64,000 nucleotides of DNA from Rhynchopus sp. YZ270_cl-10 (GCA_964035575.1 OZ037833.1:2170001-2234000), one strand, 5' to 3'. Positions 31,350 through 44,300 are shown, numbered from the stretch's first letter. Numbers and translations: made by a program. Notes: generated by a model not told the origin, from the sequence alone.

Positions 31350-32408
31350 TCATTTCTTCCCGCGCCGGAAAAAAAAATTCCGGATTTTCCTTAGGGAATT
31401 TGCTAAGCGTTGTGAGGGATTTGTGAGGGTTTTCTTGGTTTCTGAGGGTTTCTGTGAGTTGGGTGGCGGCATAATTTCAAAGCCCGCAGCAGGTGGAGGT
31501 CCCTGCTGATGCTTCGACACCGTCCTCTGAAACTCTAGATCCAACGCGCAAACCAAGAATTGGTACTGCAGTTTAGTTTTGACCATTCCAGTGCGTTGAT
31601 ATTTCAGCATTTCAACAACCTTTTTGACGTTTATCTCTTTGTCCAATGAAAAAAGCGCGAGACAAACGTGCATTGCGATGAACACCCCAGTTCTCCCTAC
31701 CCCGTCCTCGCAGTGGACGAGAATAGGGTTGAGGAGCGCCTCTTGCAGCTTTCCTAGGGCGAGGATTATGTTCATGAGACCTACTGTGTTGCGGGGTACA
31801 CCTTCGTCGGGCCAGCCGATGAACTGGAACATTGTGATGTCACGGGAGACGCGGTTTTCGGAGTTGGTCAGAACCATGTTTCTGATGATGACGTCCTCAC
31901 CTTGCGACATCTTCGTCAACCGCACTGTGAACGACGACCACACCCGCAGCACGCTCTCCTGGCTCTGCGGGTAATACACTGCAGAGTTGTGTTCATTCGT
32001 GAGCATCACAATGAACGACACGCTGCACTCCGCGATCATCCGCCAAAAGTCGCCCACCGTTGAGTCGAGAGGTGCCTGCGTCGCAATGTAGTTGAATGGC
32101 AGGTCAAACAACGACTGTGCGCCGATGTAGTTCGCGTTGATATAGGTGTTGTCGTTGTTCCCCAGCTCGGCAATGTGGATGCGAGTTGCGTCGTTCGGGA
32201 GAACTGTCTCGTTTCTGTTTTTGGAACGGTTGATAGGCTGGCGGCCGGTGTGAAACTCATCTGGGTTAGCACTAATTTCATTGTCGACCTCTAAAAGCTC
32301 GTTAAACTCATGGTCCAAAGGGTTAATCCCTCCAGGTCCTGACGGCTGCAGAAGCGACTGTACATAGCCTTTGTACTGCGCCGCGAACTTCGCCTGCCAG
32401 GCGCTCAT
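31350..32408 (-). CDS. Protein tyrosine phosphatase, downstream tandem copy, altered active site
   Basis: 352 residues, about 90% identical to the neighbour over the first 305. Catalytic Cys and Arg remain, but the P-loop is VHCEDGVGRTG: the family-conserved Ala is Asp. The phosphotyrosine loop is again KNRN; the WPDEG motif is kept. Many other changes replace charged or aromatic residues (for example YEMSD to NEISA and KTRIHID to ATRIHIA). The proline-rich tail is mostly gone: a junction at GFEIMPPP corresponds to GFGIGPPL of the neighbour, consistent with an internal deletion of about 240 bp, and a new basic end (FFFRRGKK) follows. It could be a weak enzyme or a pseudophosphatase that binds the same partners. 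The same TTAG-ATG start context was copied. Confidence 0.83.
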   Translation of the reverse strand: MSAWQAKFAAQYKGYVQSLLQPSGPGGINPLDHEFNELLEVDNEISANPDEFHTGRQPINRSKNRNETVLPNDATRIHIAELGNNDNTYINANYIGAQSLFDLPFNYIATQAPLDSTVGDFWRMIAECSVSFIVMLTNEHNSAVYYPQSQESVLRVWSSFTVRLTKMSQGEDVIIRNMVLTNSENRVSRDITMFQFIGWPDEGVPRNTVGLMNIILALGKLQEALLNPILVHCEDGVGRTGVFIAMHVCLALFSLDKEINVKKVVEMLKYQRTGMVKTKLQYQFLVCALDLEFQRTVSKHQQGPPPAAGFEIMPPPNSQKPSETKKTLTNPSQRLANSLRKIRNFFFRRGKK

Positions 32409-32865
32409 CTAATACAAAAGTACAAAAGGAATGCAAACTAAAGGTGTATGTATTTGTGTGTAATGCAAACACCTTCTTAGACGCAGAGAGAAGGGAGTGA
32501 AGTTGACAGTGCAAATGCCTCAGAGGAGATGAGAGAGGCAGGTACTGACACTCCGTGGGGTTATCGAACCACGGAATGTTGCATTTGGGAGATGCTAACA
32601 GGGAAACTGTAAGAAGGTATACACAGTCATTTCCGAGGAGAAGAAGCGGGATGGTCAAGACGAAAAAAAGGTAGATTGTGAGGGGAAAAGAAGTTTTAAT
32701 ATCGTGTCAACACACCGCTGTTTACTCCGTTTGAAAAAAATATCCCCCCTTTTTTTTTGGGTCAAAATCAAAAACTCTTTTCAAAAAGAGGGAATCTTTC
32801 TCCCCCCATTTTATTTTTCGCGGTCTTCACATTTCTCAACCCAACCCCCAAAAAAAATCCTTTTT
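32409..32865. other. Spacer, second copy of PTP 5' flank
   Basis: 32409-32690 repeats the upstream flank of the other phosphatase, including module 32504-32547. The rest is A/T-rich and should contain the 3' UTR of the small membrane protein gene. Confidence 0.6.
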
Positions 32866-33222
32866 TTATAAACGGTTGCTCATTGCGGCAGACATTTTAT
32901 CGAGCTCATCTGTGACGCGGGAGAATCCGAAGGAGATCATCACCAGAAGCCCTGCAAGCAACACATCAACTGCCTTCAGCTTTTCTGGGGAGAAGATGAC
33001 TGCGAATTCTGCCAGGGCGGGGACACCCGATAGGTCGCTAAGCTCTCTGCTGACAACAGCCATCAAGAAGATGGAAAGGAACCCAACAGGCACAGCTGCT
33101 GCAAACAAAAAGCTGTACCTCCCCTGCAAAAGCGTGAACACAGACACAACCGCAACCAGCAGCCACAACACCAACACACCTGCCGCAGGCTGCGACAGCG
33201 CGGAGGCTAGGTTCTCATCCAT
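32866..33222 (-). CDS. Small three-helix membrane protein, unknown
   Basis: 118 residues, not recognised. Hydrophobic segments are visible at about 13-33, 37-58 and 84-100; the N-terminus is short and polar with no clear signal peptide. The linker after helix 2 (RELSDLSGVPALAEF) and the C-terminal end (DELDKMSAAMSNRL) are amphipathic. The size and topology resemble accessory subunits of ER membrane complexes, but no family motif supports that. It is believed real because the composition is unlike the flanks, it shares the strand with the array, and it fits between two genes with normal spacing. Confidence 0.6.
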   Translation of the reverse strand: MDENLASALSQPAAGVLVLWLLVAVVSVFTLLQGRYSFLFAAAVPVGFLSIFLMAVVSRELSDLSGVPALAEFAVIFSPEKLKAVDVLLAGLLVMISFGFSRVTDELDKMSAAMSNRL

Positions 33223-33398
33223 TATGTGGTATTACCTTTATTACAGCACAACGCTGTTTTTTTTCTGTGAAGATTGAAAGTAAATGTGGAATCTATCTCG
33301 TAAATCTGAGTTGAAAAGAAAAAATTTAAATCGTTTTAGGCAAGAGGGGCTAGATGTTTTTTGAAGTACAAAGCGCTTGAGTGATTGTGTACCAAAAA

Positions 33399-34823
33399 TT
33401 ACAGCGCAACAAGACGTCTTTCCGCTGCCTGCACCGTTTCGAGGTGGGCTTCACAGAGCGAGAAGTATTCTTGGTATTTCGCAGCTGTTGGGGAAGGGGG
33501 CGATTGAAGGGCTTGGAACCGAGCGAGGAGGAGGCGGTGGAGGACGTTGAGGGGCTGTTTGATGGCGTGCAGGGTTTGCGCTGTGACGCTTGGGGCTGCG
33601 TCCTGCTGCACCTTCGACGGGAGCGACTGCGGCACCGAATCGAGCATCTGCTCTTCAATCCGATACAATGCCTTGCGGTAATACTTCAGCTCATCACCAT
33701 TGCTCACCCTCTCTGGGTCCACCACAAGCAACGCTAGGTCCGCATGCAGGAGAAAGGCATCTACTGCACCCTTCACCACATTCTGCCTCAATGAGTCACG
33801 TATCACCACAACATCGTTCATCAGCTGCTCCATCAAAGGCGACGTAGGATACGCAGCACGTGAACTCCCCGCACTGCACCGCATCCCTCCAGGGTTCAAC
33901 CAACCCAACAAAGACGCATCGGTCGCTTCAAACCATGACCCAGGGGAGAACAGTGAAAACTTCGCCTCTGATGGCTCCAATCGAGCGGTGTGCACATTGC
34001 TTGGAATTCGTCTGGCAACCTTGGTCCCATCTTCACAGATCCCCTGACTCGCCCAAAGACGCGACCGCTCCAAATTCAGTTTTTGACAGAGTTCGACTAA
34101 TGCAGTGCGTTCGCTTGAGGGGAAATATAGTGGAGTGGTTTTGCCCTGAAGTTCTACCTTTGGAGTGTTAACTTCATACCGAAAGGAACCTTCGAGAGAG
34201 GATAGACCACTACAACGGTCCTCTGAGAGCTGTGTGAGGGCCGCAGAGAGGGGTGTGTCTTCACAGCTTGATGCCGCTTTGTGCATGATCTGAATGGCTT
34301 CGGCTTCGCGGTCGATGTTTGGAGGGTTTGCTAGGTGGGTTGCCCAGATGGCGGCAACGTGGTTGAGATATGCGGTTGGCTGGTCTCTCCAGTTGTGTGG
34401 TGTTTGGAAGAGGCGTTCTGCTAGAGAGCGTTCTGTCTTGAGGAGGGTGGTGAGGTTCGTGGTGGTGGCGGTGGTGTGCTCGCCACTGAGGTCGTCGGAC
34501 GGCAAGATTTCGTCTTCCTGAAGGAGCAGAGCGGAGAGCTGTTCGTTAACAACGTGGAGACAGAATCGAAGGGAAAGAAACAGCGCTGCCAAGTCGTCGC
34601 AATGTGCGGGGTCGACCGCATGAGCGAGAAATATGGTCGTGTGTTCGCAGAGAAGGTCGACAGAAGGTTTCGCATCACTCAAAATGTCGAGTTGTGCATG
34701 TGCCTTCCCTGCCAGTACCTTCCGTAAAACAACAACAACAGTGGAAACCACATTGTTCTGTACCCCATGCAACGCTTTCAGCCATTCCTTTACTTCTAAA
34801 GAATCGGGGTGTGTATCGGGCAT
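33399..34823 (-). CDS. Unknown 474-residue, mostly helical protein
   Basis: Not recognised. The ATG at 34823 (MPDTHPDSLEVKEW) is chosen because upstream codons are F/P-rich and the sequence AACAAG just before the ATG could be a splice acceptor. The protein is rich in Leu, Ala, Glu and His with several long amphipathic helices (about 10-110, 125-190, 380-470) and no transmembrane segment, signal peptide or metal-binding motif. The middle (about 225-330) is less helical and contains FSLFSPGSWFEATD. It could be a scaffold or complex subunit; no function is proposed. Confidence 0.7.
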   Translation of the reverse strand: MPDTHPDSLEVKEWLKALHGVQNNVVSTVVVVLRKVLAGKAHAQLDILSDAKPSVDLLCEHTTIFLAHAVDPAHCDDLAALFLSLRFCLHVVNEQLSALLLQEDEILPSDDLSGEHTTATTTNLTTLLKTERSLAERLFQTPHNWRDQPTAYLNHVAAIWATHLANPPNIDREAEAIQIMHKAASSCEDTPLSAALTQLSEDRCSGLSSLEGSFRYEVNTPKVELQGKTTPLYFPSSERTALVELCQKLNLERSRLWASQGICEDGTKVARRIPSNVHTARLEPSEAKFSLFSPGSWFEATDASLLGWLNPGGMRCSAGSSRAAYPTSPLMEQLMNDVVVIRDSLRQNVVKGAVDAFLLHADLALLVVDPERVSNGDELKYYRKALYRIEEQMLDSVPQSLPSKVQQDAAPSVTAQTLHAIKQPLNVLHRLLLARFQALQSPPSPTAAKYQEYFSLCEAHLETVQAAERRLVAL

Positions 34824-35369
34824 CTTGTTTCCATTCCAAAAGAGAGGAAAAAATGGAAGGGAAAAAGGAGGGGGCTGTATGTGGTGGAAATCATAGAAAA
34901 AAAAGTTTGATTTGAAAATACAAAGCCCTCTCGTGAACAGTGTACCTTTGGTGCACGACAGGGTGTGGGGTGGACACCCAACCATGCAATCCATATCTAT
35001 TTCGTGGTTTACATCTGATATGTGCTACTCCCGCTTCCTCTCATCAGTCAGATGAATGGGGATCATTGGGACGCAGGTTAATTAAGTCTGCGTGATGTAG
35101 GGTCCGGTTGGGGGGGAAAAGCTGTGCAAAAAAAATAACAAATTCGAAATATCGTATTCTTTTCCCCTTTTTTTGAGGGGTGATTTTGATAACAATGACC
35201 GTCGTTTTCGGGGGAAGATAGTAGCGGGGGGGTGGGAGCTAGCTAGTATTTTTAGGGTGCAGCAAACTATGACCACACTGTGAAAATGGGTTATTTTTTT
35301 TCGTTTTTTTTTGAAATTTTTGTAATAGTGGAGTGGATAAACTTCACTTTTTACGCACCTTCTTTAATA
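34824..35369. other. Spacer with a dispersed repeat
   Basis: Contains the 50-bp repeat copy at 34939-34992 (see 9361-9413) and A/T-rich sequence that should include the 3' UTR of the giant ATPase gene. No coding-like frame was seen. Confidence 0.6.
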
Positions 35370-38300
35370 CTATGACGTTTCAGGAGGAGGCTCCACGACA
35401 AGACGGAGTGACAGAACACCAGACTCCAACACAGCCCGGACATCTGCAATGGTCTCCACCTTGGCATCATTCAGTTGCTTCACAACCCAGCCTGGGGTTA
35501 CCAACTCGGTGCACTGTAGTGAGGGTTTTAAATTACTAAACAACTTTCCCCAACCAACATACCTCAACATTATCCAAGGCAACATGACGGCTGACCGTAA
35601 GGTCCGCTTTTAAGCTCAACCCTGTGTTCCCTGTAGGGCTGTTCCGCTTCAGTGAGATGGTCTGTTTTATTGGAGGTTTTGTGATCAATGGTTCTTTTGT
35701 TATCATACCTTCCGGAGGGAATGCTGCTTGGCTTCTATGACCTTGTTCGCTTGTTGGTGGAGGGGGATCATCGTCATGCGGAGGGTGCCTGAGATGAGGA
35801 GGGACCCTTTCTGGATTTCCGCGAAAGGGTTGTTGATGCTTATAATGCGTGCGTCTCGGGTGCCTGCAGAGAAGACACGGATTATTGTGTAGTTTTCTCC
35901 TGAGGCCTGCGCGAATTGGAGCTCTCTGTGTGAGACCTCGAAGAACATTTTTACTGCGGAGACTGTGGTTTTTACTTCAACGTATTTTACCTGGACGGTT
36001 CCAGTGTTGGTGTCGGTGCGGCGTTCGACAATATCGTAGGAAGCGCCAGTCTCCTCCTCGTCGTTGACCCATGAGTATTCGGTGTTCCGCCCCGCCCTCC
36101 GTGATAGGTATTGATACACAAACTGCTCACCCCATCGGCCAATCTTCGCATAGCCGTCGTCCTCTGTCGCAGACCGCCCCTTCCCTGCACGCTCTGCGTC
36201 CTTATTGCTTGGCTCCATTTTGAGGCGGCTAAACTCTCCCTTCTTTCCCCCTTTGTCACCCTTCCCTTCGCCCTTTTTGCCTCCTCCTTTGCCCATCCCT
36301 TTCTCCATCCTGGGGAATTTGTTTTTGCCGCCTTTCCCTTTGGTGTCACTCTGTTCCCCCCAGATGCCGAAGCGGGGGCCGCCGTGTTGGAGGGCAGCTT
36401 CAAGGGTGTCGTCTCCTCCTCCTCCTCCTGCTTCTGCTCCCCCTTCTGCTCCTCCTTCTCCTCCTGGGCCAAAGCCGGAAGGTCTTCCTGCACCGTCATC
36501 TTCGCGCTTTCGTTTTTCGCCGATGAGGTTGGTGTTGGTGTTGGTGTTGTTGTTGTCGCCCTGCTTAGGGTCTGCATCAGATCCTCCAGAGAAGAACATC
36601 TTTGACGCATCGCCAACAGTCTCACTGCTGGCCTGTGGCTGTGTCTGTGCCTTCCCGTGGACCCCCATCTCCACCTCCCCCGCCTTCACCTTCGGACACT
36701 CCGCCACCCGATGACCTGCCTCTCCGCATGCATAGCAAAACACTGCTCCAGCTTTCCCCCCTTTCCCTCCCTTAGCTCCTTTCCCCTTGCCTCCCCCTGG
36801 AGGCAGAGGAGGGAAAGGTGGTGCTGTTACAGGAGCTTGTGGTTCGGTTGGCACTAATGTGCCGCTGTCGTCGATGAAGCCAATTTTGCGTCCGTCAGAA
36901 TCAAAGAGTGGGGTGCCCGAGGAGAAGCGTGGGGTGTGCTGTGGCTTCCTTTCGGTGTGTGGTTTGGAGGGTGCGAAGCTGACTTTGCTTTGTGTATTTT
37001 GCGTGTCGTCCATTGCGTTGAGAATACCGTCGGTGTGTTCTCTCTTTGGGCGTGGTGGGACCGGTTGTATGGCGTTCACTGCGAGGTACGCTTCGGGGTC
37101 TTCGGGGAAGCCGTCGGGGCAGATACCGATGACAACGTTTGCTGCCCTGGGGAGTTGCACCTTGAGTTCTCCCATGTTGCGTACTGGTGTACCGTTGCAC
37201 GCAAGAACGAAGAAGCCAACAGGCAGTTCGCATGCCTTCGCTGCTGCAGGTGTGTCCGGTGTGTGCCCTTTGATGACAAGAGATTGTGCTTGAAATTGGA
37301 GGCCCAGCTTCTGTGTAATAGACTCTCGTTGGAGAACCACAAACTGCACCCGACCGTCTGCAGTCCAGGCACGCAGGATTTGCAAATATTTGCGCAGGTC
37401 TGTGGGCACCAAGGCAGCGCTCATCAACACACTTTGGTTGCCTCCAGCAGCGCTGCCGCCTTCACCTTTCTCCACGTTTGAGGCGACAGTCTGCAGCATC
37501 TTCGCTTCGAGCGCTTTCCGCTGCTGCTCTTGATTCTCCTCGTTGCCCTCCTCAAGGGTTGCACGCACGTTTGCATTGTTGGGGTCCACTGTGGCCACCT
37601 CCTTTGCTTCCTTTGCTTCCTCCTTCAGCTCTGCGGTGACCTCCTCGTCTAGACGCATCAGACGGTCCTCTGCTGCTTGGTCAAGAGGGACGTATTCCTG
37701 GTCAGGCTTTGCACTGGAAGGGTTGAACGACGTGCTCGGGAACATCTTTGTTGGTGCCACCTCAGACGGTGCCTGTGGCAGCGTGGTCATGCTCCAGATG
37801 GGGGTTTCAGTTGGGAGGCGTGCGACGTTGTGGTCGAGACAGTACTTCTCTACACCAGCCTCGTCGCCACTAGCGATTTGGAGCATGACTCTGTGGGTGA
37901 AGTCAAGCATGACCGTGAAGTCATCGTCTTTGTCAGAAAGCTCGCGTGGTGTGACCCCTGCATGTCGCAGCAGCTCCGTGGTAATGTCAGAATACTCGCC
38001 TGTGTGCGAGGCACGAACGTGGAGGACCTCCTGTGCCGCCAACACTGCTGCGTTCTCAGAGTCAAAGACGTAGTCTGTGTCGCTCTTCTCGTCGCGTAGC
38101 GTCGTTTTGCACACCATACCGCGCACTACCCGCACCGAGACGGAGCCAACCCCTTTCTCGGGTGTCAGTTGCTTCAGAACTGCGGGGTGCTTGCTTGTGA
38201 CGTAGCGCTGTAGATACGGCAGCGCTGCGATGAGTAGCTGGTGCAGCCGCTTTGTCTCCTTCCACATGACGGTGTTGGCCACAACAGAGACCTCTGCCCT

Positions 38301-41300
38301 GTCGCCAAGGAGGGTGGCCTTGTAGAGCTGCGACAGTGCAGGGATGGCTTTGGAGAGGGACAGCATCGGTGGCGGCTTGATGACGACGAAGGGGAGCGGG
38401 GGGTTCGCTTGCAGGCGGAGGGTCACGGAGTGTGCGATGGCGGGGGGGAGGTCGTTCACGAGAAGCCCGTCTGCCACACGGTGCAACGACGGCGCTGCTT
38501 CATAGGGGGAGTGTATCTCGAACAGCCTTGCCGCCTGGAGACCCTTTGTGAGTGCTGTGTACGTTGCCTGCACGGAGGGGAAGTGATCAGCGTTTTGCAC
38601 AAGATCGGCGCTCCACCTTTCAGCGCTGGCCATCGCATATTCGGACACCTCCTGCAAGCCGTACGATGTGTGCAACCCTGCACGACGTTCACCTACGATG
38701 GCAACAAGCGCTGCATCACCATCTGACGCCTTTGTGTTGAGAGCGACCTCGGAGATGAGCCCCATGAAGGTGCAGTAGTCTGCGAAGGAGTGCGCCTTCT
38801 TTACACCAACAACACGGCAGAAGAAGTTCTCAGCCTCTGCGGCAGAGCCGTAGCAGTGTTGCAGACAGGGCGTTGTGATGCGGTTGTGGAAGCTGCCTTG
38901 GCCCACAACGTTCATTGTATGTTGTGGCCCTTTGAGGCCCCTAAGAGGGTCGCGTCCTTCCTTACGGTCGCGGAGCAGGTCTGCAATGGGGTCGGTCCAG
39001 CTCACCTCTGATGCAGAGAGGAAGACACCACGCACAGCGACAGTGCTCTCCACCTCGGCAGACCCGTTGCGTGGGACGAACAGAACCGCTTTGTTCCGCA
39101 GCACACCGCTGCAGTCGTCGGACAACGTCCCTGAAGCGGCTGCCTTCCGCAAAAAGGTGTATATTTCGTTCATATCACTGACCGGCGAATGAAACGGGCG
39201 TGTCATCGACGAATCACTCCATTTGATCAACGCATGAACCAAATCCTCAGGAATGATGGTCGTGCGGATGCCCATCACTACGGTCATCTTTTCATTTGCG
39301 ATAGCATTGGTGAGGGGACACGACACTGCACCCTTCAGCATGCGTGTTACTTCGGGTGTCCGTTTGAGGATTTCTGAGGGTCGTCGCAGGACATTGCCTG
39401 TGCACGGTACCCAGGGGAGAGTGCGGAGGATGAGTGCAAAGCTGGATGGGAGTCGTGCAGAGGAGGCACGTTGTGTGACGTTCCCTGCAGGGAGGGCGGC
39501 AGCGAAGCGGTGGTAGGTGTTGTCCCAGTGTGTGTCGAGCTCCTCTGCTATGCAGGTGAGGCAGCTCAGAACGGCACTCAGTCTTGCCAGGCAAGAGGCA
39601 CTCTCGAAGGAGTCGGTGCACCCCGCCTGCGCCTTCTTCACCTCCTCATACGTCGCAATCAAGCTGCTCAACGCTGTCTGCAGTTCAGGACATTCCGCAT
39701 CATTAAGATCCATCCCCTGAGTAGGGAACGGCCACTCAACGTTCTGCCATGCACTCTTTGTATGGTCACGGACCTGCACCCGGCGTACGCAGGGCACAAA
39801 AAACCATGCCACACCAAAGAGACGGAACAGCCGCACCCACCCCTCCATCCCCAGAACGTTGTTGTCCTCCTCGTCGTGCTGTGTATCCTGCTCCATTTCG
39901 GAATAGATCTCTGAAAGAACTGTGAAATTGCTGGGATCCTTGCAGGACGTAGACCTGGTGGTGCTGAAGTGCTTCAAATAGAAGCGTTCTGGCCCGATGT
40001 TGTGTACGGCCTCTGAGGCATTTGCACGGCACGCGACGTACGGAGTTGAGAAGAGAACTGTTGTCGCCTTGGGCGAGACGTAGCCTTTATTGGTTTCCAC
40101 GAGGATGTGCTGCGCAAGCTCTTTGACCAGCGATTCTGGGAGTGCGTGGTGGTGGTGTGCCACGAAGAGCAGGGTTGCACGCAGGAGACGTGCCGTGGCG
40201 GCATCCACCTTGCTTGCGACGACCTTCTTATAGAAGGGAACCACATGCTGTGCGACAACGTCAATAGGCGTCAGACGACGTACACCAACCCGGTCAAAGA
40301 AGCGCCGCACAGACACCGCAGCTGCAGCAGCCTCCTCAGGTGATTCGGTGTCGAGCCTCAGCACGTCCTCGTTGAGGAGACGCATCTCTGCGAGGAACAC
40401 ATCGTAGCGTGGGTCCATCTCAAACGAAGCGTCGGCACTGCTCGAGGAAAACACGACCCCCTGCTTCAGGGAGGTCAGCACCGTGGTGTCTGAGGAGATC
40501 GTAGGGATGAACGGCAGGGTGCGCAGCTTTTCGAGCACCGCAGCTTGGTACGCCGGGGCCACTGCAGACGCACCGCAGCGGCCTTCAAAGAGAGTGACGA
40601 GACAAAGGATCCAGCGGCAGAGCCATTGCATGTACTGCGCAGTGTCGCCACGTTGTGCCTGCACCTTGCGAAGGAGAACGTCCATCAGCTCAGGGACGCC
40701 GAACATGCCGATCCCAAGGTGGCGCAGGATTTTGTCGGGGATCTCGATCTGTGGGTGCAAATAGCGCTTCCCCACTGCCTCGAGGAGAAGCTGTTGTGGT
40801 GCGACAACGGAAGAAATGCAACACGGCTGTGCAGCCAAGGCATCAGGCACTGCAATCACGTCGCCCGGCACCACCCATTCGCCTTCCGATGTGAGAAGGC
40901 ATGTGGACCGTGAGAGCAAAGTGCGTACAGCAGAGACAACCGGCTTGAAGAACGAGAACACCCCATGTCCCTCAGGGATGTAGGTCAGGAAGTTCGTGAC
41001 AGCCTTCGGGTGCTGGTCCGGTCCGTAGTACGACTTGAAGCTTTCAAGGGATTCTACAAAGAGAGGTGCCACCTTAGAGCGCAGCCACTGGTTCCAAGGG
41101 CTGCTTGAGTCGATGTCTTCTCTGCTAGTGGGAATCGTCCAGTCGCCCTGCAGAACAAACTTGAGCCCGCACGCACGGAGCGGGAGGAAGGCGAAGACCA
41201 TCATCTCGTCACGTTCCCCATTCACCTCGTCGAGGGGGAAGGCAAGGGCAAGCTCCGTCGTCGCGACGTGGCCTCTGTTGTCCTTGCGCACGATTTCTGA

Positions 41301-44300
41301 AGAAAAGTTGCGTTTCTTGAGGAGCCACGTGTGCACCTTCTCGTTGTTGCTGACCTGGATAATGTCTGACGACGCGTCTGTGCTGCTCAGGTCCGTTCGT
41401 GTCATGACACGCGACATGCCGTTCACATGATCACGCACCACAAGGCGGCGCAAATTGCGCAGGAAGAGCAGCAGCGACGGGTGCACATCCTCCACCTTCT
41501 CCAGAAGCGCGTCTCTGTTGCGCGGGTCCAGCAGTTCCGGGAGCAGCGGGAGCACCACCTGTGTGCCAAAGGTGCTACGCTCCTCCACGGCAAGACGTTC
41601 GGGGTGGCCCGCATCCTCTTCGTCACCTAGCCACGTCGGCTTGATGTACCCCATGTTGCCGTTGCCTTTAGGGTCGATGTCGAAGTTGATGTGGAAGCCG
41701 TTTGAATGGATCTCTGGACACGACGTGACTCTGAAGACCGACTTGAACCCGATCCCCTTCATGCCGATGTAGCCTTCGGTGTTTGCTTTGGTGGAGGAGC
41801 CGACGTCGCAGAGCGCACTGATGTTCTTGGAGGTGAAGCCGACCTCGTTGTTGGAGATGACGACAGCAGAGGGTGTCAGGTCGAAGCAGAGCGTGGGCAC
41901 GTCTGCGCCACTGAGGTTGTACTTATTGTCGTCTGCGTTCTGGATGAGCTCAAGAACAAAGTGCACATCAGAAGAGTACAAATCCGACGCAAGCCTCTGA
42001 ATAGCACGCCCCAGCCTTGCCAGGTTCGTCTTCAGCAACTTCCCACCTTCGTCGTCAAGCTCCACACCATCACCAAACTCACTACGCAGAATCTGCTTCA
42101 CCACTGAACAGGGCGCACCCTCCACACCACCCTCCACAGCTGGCACAGCCTTTTTCTCTACCACCTTTTCCACCTTCTCTTCCTTCTCCTCTTTCTCTTC
42201 CCTTGACGTCGGCACCGCCACAGACACCACGGCAGGAGCTGCCACTGTCTCCACTGGAGTTGCAAGCATAGAAGGAATCTTGAGCTTCACAACGGAGGCA
42301 TGCCCACAGGAGGAGAGCATGTGGAGGAGCTGGAGGGTCTGCGGGGAGTGGACGTCTGGGCAGTGTGAGAGGATGTGCGAGATGGCGGAGGGGGTTGTGA
42401 GGATGAGGGGCGAGACGAAGACGCTGTGGGCGAAGAGGGCGACGGCAGAGGTGGGGAGCGCGGCGACGGCTGCGATGACAACACGCACACGCTGTGCCTC
42501 GTCTGCGAAGGAGCGATACACCCCTGCACAGCACTCTGCAAACATCTGAATGTCCGCCCCACCACTCCGCCCCTCTGCCACATAGCTCAACAGCGAATGG
42601 CACGCCGTCAGCACATCACCTCCCTCCAACGCAGCCTTAAACCGCCGCACCGCTACATCACCACCACACCCCATAGCGTACACCTCTTCCGGCGACGCCA
42701 CCCGCACTCCATTACACACAACATTATGGAAACTCCCATCCACCAAGAAGTTGACGTTCTTCTGCGTCAAGAACGCACAAAGCTCGCCATATGTCGGTAA
42801 AAACAGTGTATCCCAATGCAGTTGCGCCTTTATGTTACAAAGCAGGGGCAGCCCTGTGGTGATGTGCTCTACCAGCGCATCGGAGGAAGGGAAGCAGAGG
42901 GTTGCGGGCTTGAGCTGGGGTTGTGTTATGCCTATGGTTCTGAGGAAGCCGTCGTCGCAGATCGATGCGAATGAGAGGATGTGGCGGGGTGTGTCTGTGG
43001 TGTGCGCTGTGTGCAGCCGTTCTGCTACGGCACGTACTGCTGCTGTCGCGACCGCTTCGTTGTGCACAATGTTAGGAAACATATGCTCCAGCAGCATCTT
43101 CAAATGAGCAGCACCTTCACTAGCCCACACACTCTCCGGACAGCTTCCACCCAACAACGCACGTCTCAACACCCCCTCCACATCTCCCGCAACCACCCCA
43201 GCGCTTTCCCTCGCACGATCGTCCGCCTCATCAGACAAACCCACATTCACCACAAAACTTGCCATACTCCCTGCCAAAGACCCCGGCACCGCAGACACAC
43301 ACTCCACCGCCTTTTCCCCCTCGGCTGTCCTCAAAGGAATGAGATGCAGAGCGTGTGACGGAGACAACCTTTCTTGGTCCTTTGCAATCCTCGCTGCGGC
43401 TTTCAGATACATAAGATGCGCGCTTTGCAGCAATGTGCAATGATCTGCACGGTGTGTTGCAATGAAGTCTAGGAAGCTCCCTAGGCGGAGGTGGGCGAAG
43501 GATGGGAGTGTCTGCGAGGCGGCGGAGGAGACGGCTTCGACACAACGACGCTCTACGTTTGCGATGAAGGAAACAAATCTGCGTGCAGTGCCTAGGGGCA
43601 ATGACATCGACGTATGACGGACAAGCTCATCTACAACATCGCTTGCCTCCTCCTCCTCTGCATCCCCCTGGTCCTCCCACTCCTCCCCTGCCTGCGGCAA
43701 CGCCTTAGCAACCCCACCCAAAGCAAGCGCCAGACGCTCCTCTTCAGGAAGGACAGATTCTTCGTCTGAGCTCTCACTCTCGATGTCTTGCATTTTGTCG
43801 GAGTCAAAGGGTTTCCCGGTGATCTGGCCCTTAACAGCGACACCCTGAACGGCTTCGAGGATAAGCGAGGGTAGTGGGCCAACCTTCGCGGAGACGGCAT
43901 GGACGGATGCGGTGTGTGCGGCTTCGATGCTGGTTTGGATGCGGTGGTAGGTGGCGGGGAGGTGCCATTCGGCAACGGGGAGTTCTTTGAGGGTGCTGCG
44001 GATGGTGGAGACGACGTCCTCGCGGGTGGCGATGCCGAGGCTTTTGTATGCTTCGGCCTCGGCCTGGCGTTGCAGGTGGTTCTGCAGGATGGCCTCGTTG
44101 ATTTCATCTCTCTTCGCAGTGTTCCGCCGTGCAGCGCGCTTCCGCAGCTTCTTCTCCTTCAGGTCCACCTTCTTCTCCAAGGCTGCGGCCAAAGAGGTGC
44201 GCCGTCTCTTAGGTCTTTGCACCTCAGAATCCGACGTGCTCTCCTCCTCGGAGCTGTCGCTTGAGTCGCTGGAGTCGCTAGACTCTTTGCTTGCAGAGCT

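Larger units (their letters stand above)
29780..32690. repeat. Segmental tandem duplication containing two PTP genes
   Basis: About 30020-31250 matches 31499-32690: catalytic coding region plus 5' flank, with a short further match at 29785/31475. Coding and non-coding parts are similarly conserved, so the event is recent. Confidence 0.9.
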
